From the NCBI RefSeq assembly GCF_022554085.1, contig NZ_JAKFYR010000003.1, forward strand, positions 464,107-528,106: a stretch of DNA of 64,000 nucleotides. The letters run 5' to 3'. Positions 59,961 to 64,000 of this stretch are shown piece after piece (the first letter of the stretch is position 1; every line of letters starts with the position of its first letter). The translations under genes and the position numbers were made by a program. The notes under the pieces were generated by a model. It worked only from the letters and a program-made list of their open reading frames with translations, did not search any database and was not told the origin of the DNA. The DNA comes from Rhodococcus sp. CH91 (GTDB lineage Bacteria > Actinomycetota > Actinomycetes > Mycobacteriales > Mycobacteriaceae).

Positions 59961-60761
59961 TCAGCGGATGTTGTTCTTCATCTCGTCGAGGTTCATCAGT
60001 ACCGGCCAGCCGCTGTCGCTGAGGGCGTTCCCGTGCCCCGTCTGGTGGATGTCGAAGACCGACTGGATCGCGGCGTAGAAGCCCTGCACGTCGAGCGTCT
60101 GGTTGACCGCCCGCTTGGCCTGCCGCAACCCGAAGGGATGCATCTTCGCGATCTGCAGCGCCAGCTCGCGGACCTCCGTGTCGAGATGCTCGCGAGGTAC
60201 GACCCGGTTCACCATGCCGGTCTTCTCCGCCTCCTCCGCGGTGACCGGCCGGCCGGTGAAGAGGATCTCCTTGGCCTTACGCGGGCCGAGTTCCCAGGTG
60301 TGGCCGTGATATTCCACGCCACCGATCCCCATGAGGACCACCGGATCGGAGAACGACGCGTCGTCCGCGGCGACGATCAGATCGCACGGCCAGCACAACA
60401 GGAGCCCACCGGAGATGCACCTGCCCTGTACGGCCGCGATGGACGGCTTCGGGATGTTGCGCCACCGCAGCGAGTATTCGAGATAGCGCCGTGACTCGTT
60501 CCGGTAGATCAGCTCGAGCGTGATCTTGTCGGGGACCGGCTCACCGCTTCGCAGGTCGTGGCCGGCCGAGAAGTGCTTGCCCTCCGCACGCAGGACGATC
60601 ACCGAGACCTCGGGGTCGTCGCCCGCGCGGACCCACGCGGCGTCGAGTTCGTCGAGCAGAGCTCCGTTCTGGGCGTTGGCGGCCTCGGGACGGTTCAGGG
60701 TGATCGTCGCGATCCGGTCGGCGACCTCGTACCGGATGTACGAGGCGCCTTCCTCACCCAC
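59961..60761 (-). CDS. Enoyl-CoA hydratase/isomerase family protein
   Basis: A 266-residue crotonase. HFSAGHDLRSGEPVP and QGRCISGGLLLCWPCDLI form the oxyanion region. The Glu positions are altered (FSDPVVLMGIGGVEY), as in 2-ketocyclohexanecarboxyl-CoA hydrolase-like and similar members, so the reaction is not certain to be hydration. The likely GTG start at 60761 overlaps the dehydrogenase stop. Last gene of the 62911-59961 operon. Confidence 0.85.
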   Translation of the reverse strand: MGEEGASYIRYEVADRIATITLNRPEAANAQNGALLDELDAAWVRAGDDPEVSVIVLRAEGKHFSAGHDLRSGEPVPDKITLELIYRNESRRYLEYSLRWRNIPKPSIAAVQGRCISGGLLLCWPCDLIVAADDASFSDPVVLMGIGGVEYHGHTWELGPRKAKEILFTGRPVTAEEAEKTGMVNRVVPREHLDTEVRELALQIAKMHPFGLRQAKRAVNQTLDVQGFYAAIQSVFDIHQTGHGNALSDSGWPVLMNLDEMKNNIR

Positions 60762-61929
60762 GGGGAAGCCCCAGTACGCGCTCGGCGATGATGTTCCGCT
60801 GGATCTCCGAGGTGCCACCCGCGATGGTGCCGGCGAAACTCCGGACGAATCGTTCGAACCAGCTCGACGAGAAGTTGTCGAGATTCCACGGCACGTATGC
60901 CGACGTCGTTGCGGGATGGACGAGACCGTCCGGTCCGGCGGCGTCGAGCGCGTGCTCGGCAGCCGACTGGACCGCCTCGGAACCGAGGAGTTTGAGCACC
61001 GAGAGCGCCGGAACATCCTGCGCTCCTTTGGATTCCCGGACAAGCGCGGCCGAACCGAGCAGTTTCAATGCTTGATGATCCATGACGAGCGTGGCGTACC
61101 GGTCGCGGTCGATCACCGTGCGGGGACGGAAGTCCTCGACGAAATCCTGCAACCGGTCGGCGAAACTGAGCCACAGCAATGTGCGTTCGTGACCGAGCGA
61201 GCCGTTCGCGACCGTCCAGCCACCGTTCACCTCACCGATGAGATTCTCCGCCGGTACACGCACGTCGGTGAAGAACACCTCGTTGAAGTCGCGGTCGTCG
61301 CCGTCGGCCACCGAGGGGAACGGCCGCCGGACGACACCGGGCAGATCTGTGGGAATCAACAGGACGCTGATGCCCTTGTGCTTCGGTGCATCGGGATCGG
61401 TGCGGACGAAGGTCAGCAGGACGTCGGCATCGTGGGCACCGGAGGTCCACACCTTCTGCCCGTTGACGACGAAGTGATCGCCCTCGCGCACCGCCCGGGT
61501 GCGCAGGGACGCGAGGTCGGAGCCCGCCCCGGGCTCACTCATCCCGAGGGCTGCGGTGATCTCCGCGCGCAGGATCGGCACCGCCCAGCGTCGCTTCTGC
61601 TCGTCGGTGCCGAAGGACAGCAGCGACGCCGCGATGATGCCGAGACCCTGCGGATTGAAGCTGTGATAGATCCGCCGCTTCGACAGTTCCTCGAGGTGCA
61701 CGTACTGCTGCAGGATCGTCGCGTTGCGCCCGCCGAACTCGGGCGGGTTGCCGGGCAGCAACCAGCCGTTGTCGAACTGGACCCGCTGCCAGCGGCGCGC
61801 CCATTCGGGGACATCCGCACTCGACCGGGCACGGACGGTGGCCTCGGACGGGTCGGGCAGGTGCTCGTCGAGGAAGGCCACGAACTCGGCGCGGAACTCC
61901 TCGACATCAGAATCAAACGAGAGTTGCAC
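60754..61929 (-). CDS. Acyl-CoA dehydrogenase subunit (FadE type)
   Basis: A 391-residue dehydrogenase: MSEPGAGSDLASLRTRAVREG, QKVWTSGAHDAD, and FAGTIAGGTSEIQRNIIAERV. As at 56650, the catalytic Glu position is Gly (AGGT), typical of heteromeric FadE proteins. The partner is the gene upstream on the same strand at 61913, which overlaps by 17 bp. GTG start at 61929. Confidence 0.9.
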   Translation of the reverse strand: MQLSFDSDVEEFRAEFVAFLDEHLPDPSEATVRARSSADVPEWARRWQRVQFDNGWLLPGNPPEFGGRNATILQQYVHLEELSKRRIYHSFNPQGLGIIAASLLSFGTDEQKRRWAVPILRAEITAALGMSEPGAGSDLASLRTRAVREGDHFVVNGQKVWTSGAHDADVLLTFVRTDPDAPKHKGISVLLIPTDLPGVVRRPFPSVADGDDRDFNEVFFTDVRVPAENLIGEVNGGWTVANGSLGHERTLLWLSFADRLQDFVEDFRPRTVIDRDRYATLVMDHQALKLLGSAALVRESKGAQDVPALSVLKLLGSEAVQSAAEHALDAAGPDGLVHPATTSAYVPWNLDNFSSSWFERFVRSFAGTIAGGTSEIQRNIIAERVLGLPRG

Positions 61930-62911
61930 GGTACTCCTCGGCGATCAGTGCCCGGTGCTCCGCGGCGGATCCGAGCATGTGCTCACCCGCGCGGGCACGC
62001 TTGAGCGCGAACTGCAGGTCGTTTTCCCAGGTGAAGCCCATCGCACCGAAGAGCTGCACGCCGCTGCGGAAGACGGTCGACTGGCATTCCCCGGCCGCGG
62101 CCTTGGCCATGGAGGCGGCGAGGCGACGACGGGGGTCGTCCTCCGCGATGGTCAGAGCGGCGAAATATGCGAGGGCACGGGCACGTTCGACAGCCACGTG
62201 CATGTCGGCCGCACGGTGCTTGACTGCCTGGAACGATCCGATCGGCACGCCGAACTGCTGACGGTTGCGCACGTGGTCGAGCGCGAGATCGAGAATGCGC
62301 CGGCACGCACCGACCATCGTGAGGGCAAGCCCTGCGAGGGCGACGTGCCGCGCCTTCTCCGCATCGATGCCGGTGTCGGGACCGGTCTCGACCCGCACGT
62401 CGTCGAACACGACGTCGGCAAGGTGCAGGACCGGGTCGAAGGCAGAGGTACGCCGGGCGGTCACCTGGTCGGCCCGGACGGTGAAGACACCGGCCTCGGT
62501 GACGACCGCGAGATCGTCGGCGCGGTCACCGTCGAGCACCCGGTGCGCGGTGCCGCGGAGCAGCCAGCCGTCCGCGTCGCGCACCGCGGTGATCCCCTCG
62601 TACACGGCCGCACCCGTACGGTCGGGCTGGGTTCGGCCGGCGACGAGCGGTGCGAACTGCGTGGTGGTGGCGAGGTACGGGGTGGGGTCGGTGGCGCGGC
62701 CGAGTTCTTCGAGCACTATCGCCAGTTCCACCGCAGCCTCGGACTCGACCAGCTCGGTCCATCCCAGACCCGCATAGGTCTTCCACAGCGGAGCGGGATC
62801 GGCGCCGTGGTCGACGACGCTGCGGACGAGTGTCGACGGGCATTCCTTCGCCGTCACTTCCCGTACGGTCTTCTGCCACAACTGCTGATCGGAGTCGAAC
62901 TCGAAAAGCAT
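61913..62911 (-). CDS. Acyl-CoA dehydrogenase partner subunit
   Basis: A 332-residue dehydrogenase-family protein. It has the C-terminal signature RNRQQFGVPIGSFQAVKHRAADMHV and QLFGAMGFTWENDLQFALKRA, with a reduced middle region. Together with the next gene it should form an alpha2beta2 enzyme as in FadE pairs of actinobacterial steroid side-chain oxidation. ATG 62911 follows AGGAGG. First gene of the operon and 43 bp after the operator at 62954. Confidence 0.88.
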   Translation of the reverse strand: MLFEFDSDQQLWQKTVREVTAKECPSTLVRSVVDHGADPAPLWKTYAGLGWTELVESEAAVELAIVLEELGRATDPTPYLATTTQFAPLVAGRTQPDRTGAAVYEGITAVRDADGWLLRGTAHRVLDGDRADDLAVVTEAGVFTVRADQVTARRTSAFDPVLHLADVVFDDVRVETGPDTGIDAEKARHVALAGLALTMVGACRRILDLALDHVRNRQQFGVPIGSFQAVKHRAADMHVAVERARALAYFAALTIAEDDPRRRLAASMAKAAAGECQSTVFRSGVQLFGAMGFTWENDLQFALKRARAGEHMLGSAAEHRALIAEEYRATLV

Positions 62912-62953
62912 TCCGACTTGCCTCCTTCCTGGCGATGAATGTGAGAACAACGC

Positions 62954-62968
62954 GAGAATATCATTCTC
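62954..62968 (-). promoter_or_regulatory. Perfect shared operator
   Basis: GAGAATATCATTCTC is a perfect 15-bp palindrome in the divergent region between the acyl-CoA dehydrogenase operon (start 62911) and tetR (start 63090). GAGAACAACGCGAGAA just before it contains an extra half site. Confidence 0.7.
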
Positions 62969-63054
62969 AATATGAGATAGTAAGAGTCTCGATCCCCGTC
63001 GGAAACGGGAGAACAGTGCCGCGATCCGTCCTTACCCTCCGGTACAGTGCACCT

Positions 63055-63093
63055 ATGTCCACTCCACGTGACAGAGGGCGAATCCGGCAGTGA
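63055..63093 (+). CDS. Twelve-residue leader reading frame overlapping tetR
   Basis: ATG 63055 encodes MSTPRDRGRIRQ and stops at TGA 63091-63093, which overlaps the GTG start of tetR (GTGA). TACAGT at 63043-63048 is a reasonable -10, putting the transcript start at or near the ATG, so this would be a leaderless frame that couples translation into tetR. Small and unproven. Confidence 0.4.
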   Translation: MSTPRDRGRIRQ

Positions 63094-63740
63094 CGGGCCC
63101 CAGCGAAGAACCAGCCTGGAAGCAGCGCGCAGTCGAGCGCTCCATCCGGACCGCCAAACTGCGCGCCGAGCAGCGCGTGCAGCGCTTCCTCGATGCGGCG
63201 CAGGCGATCATCACCGAAAAGGGAAGCACGGACTTCACCGTCCAAGAGGTCGTCGACCGCTCGAAGCAATCGCTTCGTAGCTTCTACCTGCAGTTCGACG
63301 GCAAGCACGAACTGCTGCTCGCCCTCTTCGAGGACGCCCTGAGCCGGTCCGCCGATCAGATCCGTGCGGCCGCAGCCGGCGAGAAGGATTCGCTCGACCA
63401 GTTGCGGGTCGCGGTGGAATTGCTGTTCGAATCGTCTCGGCCCGACCCCACGGCCCAGCGCCCCCTGTTCACGGATTTCGCACCCCAGTTGCTGCTCACC
63501 CACCCCGCGGAGGTGAAGGTCGCGCATGCACCCATGCTCGCGCTCTTCACCGAGTTGATGGAGAAGGTCGATGCCGAGGGCGGCCTGCGTGAGGGATTGA
63601 ACCCGAAGCGGATGGCCGCCATGACGATGCAGACCGTGATGTTCATCGCACAGTCCAGCGGAGGCGACGACAGCACGACCCGTCCGATCACAGCGGACGA
63701 GGTGTGGAACTTCTGTTCGCAGGGTTTCGCCGCAGACTGA
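63090..63740 (+). CDS. TetR-family regulator, candidate controller of the shared operator
   Basis: A 216-residue TetR regulator. RFLDAAQAIITEKGSTDFTVQEVV and then SKQSLRSFYLQFDGKHELL form the DNA-binding domain; the C-terminus has a ligand-binding helical core with MAAMTMQTVMFIAQSSG. It is flanked on both sides by copies of GAGAATnnnATTCTC (62954 and 63742), the classic position of an autoregulated repressor. It likely responds to an acyl-CoA or the pathway substrate. GTG 63090; weak own ribosome site. Confidence 0.88.
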   Translation: MTGPSEEPAWKQRAVERSIRTAKLRAEQRVQRFLDAAQAIITEKGSTDFTVQEVVDRSKQSLRSFYLQFDGKHELLLALFEDALSRSADQIRAAAAGEKDSLDQLRVAVELLFESSRPDPTAQRPLFTDFAPQLLLTHPAEVKVAHAPMLALFTELMEKVDAEGGLREGLNPKRMAAMTMQTVMFIAQSSGGDDSTTRPITADEVWNFCSQGFAAD

Positions 63741-63741
63741 C

Positions 63742-63780
63742 GAGAACACCATTCTCAAATCGGAGTAGTTCACTTACACT
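63742..63780 (+). promoter_or_regulatory. Operator and promoter of the TesB-like gene
   Basis: GAGAACACCATTCTC (63742-63756) overlaps TTCTCA (63752-63757), which is 17 bp before TACACT (63775-63780), a good -10. The transcript would begin at about 63787, the first base of the GTG, so the message is probably leaderless. Confidence 0.6.
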
Positions 63781-63786
63781 CGGCTC

Positions 63787-64000
63787 GTGACCGAGTTGTG
63801 GAACGACCTCCTTACCTGCCTCGACCTACGTCCGTGCGCCGGCGGAGAAGAGCATCCCGAGTCGGGGGGATTCGAGGGCAGCAATCAGCACCTCGAATAC
63901 CACCGACTCTTCGGGGGCCAGCTGCTCGGGCAATTCGTCCGCGCCGCCGAACTCACATGCCCCGAGAAGAGCATCAAATCCCTGCACACCGTCTTCGCCC
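63787..64000 (+). CDS. tesB: Acyl-CoA thioesterase II, N-terminal part (cut by the window edge)
   Basis: The first 71 residues of a TesB-type double-hotdog thioesterase. HRLFGGQLLGQFVRAAELT and SIKSLHTVFA match the family N-terminus closely. It hydrolyses acyl-CoA to free acid and CoA, which could relieve CoA trapping in the pathway. GTG start, leaderless by the promoter position. The rest is beyond the window. Confidence 0.85.
   Translation, partial: MTELWNDLLTCLDLRPCAGGEEHPESGGFEGSNQHLEYHRLFGGQLLGQFVRAAELTCPEKSIKSLHTVFA

Overview
The window is high-GC actinobacterial DNA. Its gene families point to a mycolic-acid-type actinomycete, most likely Rhodococcus or a close relative. Supporting signs are many GTG/TTG starts, tightly overlapping ATGA/GTGA gene junctions, P450s paired with tiny 3Fe-4S-type ferredoxins, a mycofactocin-type dehydrogenase, FadE-type heteromeric acyl-CoA dehydrogenases and numerous TetR regulators. 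No rRNA, tRNA, CRISPR array, phage or intact insertion sequence was seen. Almost the whole window reads as one large catabolic island for a hydrophobic carboxylic acid or ring compound. The substrate cannot be named from sequence alone.

Layout. 1-1633: minus-strand P450 (cut by the window edge) and a crotonase-fold protein. 1772-6280: two acyl-CoA ligases around an amidohydrolase. 6373-9227: two MFS transporters. 9303-15072: an oligopeptide/nickel-type ABC importer with a remnant of a second binding-protein gene. 15359-20434 (minus): ALDH, class III CoA transferase, OB-fold/KAS-like protein, thiolase. 20644-29954 (plus): TauD-type dioxygenase, SDRs, ferredoxin, P450, a DUF35-aldolase fusion, hydrolase, two beta-hydroxyacid dehydrogenases, SDR. 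About 30022-30406: a dense chain of hairpins, probably a structured RNA, before a MerR-like gene. 30885-37442 (minus): LuxC/LuxE-type acyl reductase pair with AKR, ALDH, CMD-like protein and a hydroxyacid dehydrogenase, with a divergent TetR. 38265-43763: VOC and SDR one way; acyl-CoA dehydrogenase, APH-type kinase, crotonase and quinone reductase the other way. 43853-50640 (minus): TetR unit, then thiolase, PaaG-like isomerase, CoA transferase, SDR, acyl-CoA dehydrogenase. 50936-58535 (plus): Rieske oxygenase, second P450/ferredoxin pair, second amidohydrolase, SnoaL protein, heteromeric dehydrogenase pair. 58612-64000: SnoaL, SDR, crotonase, second dehydrogenase pair, TetR and the start of a TesB thioesterase.

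The strongest unifying observation is a 15-bp palindrome, consensus GAGAATnnnATTCTC. It occurs, perfect or near-perfect, in front of nearly every catabolic operon (about 3312, 20455, 20608, 39643, 50699, 50900, 54957, 62954, 63742, with a degenerate copy near 1652-1688). In several places it covers the -10 or -35 box. This suggests a single repressor, probably TetR-type (the gene at 63090 lies between two copies), controls the island as one regulon. Functionally the parts make a coherent route: uptake, CoA activation by ligases or CoA transferases, hydroxylation by P450/Rieske/TauD enzymes, alcohol and aldehyde oxidation, beta-oxidation by FadE-type pairs and crotonases, and thiolytic or retro-aldol cleavage.
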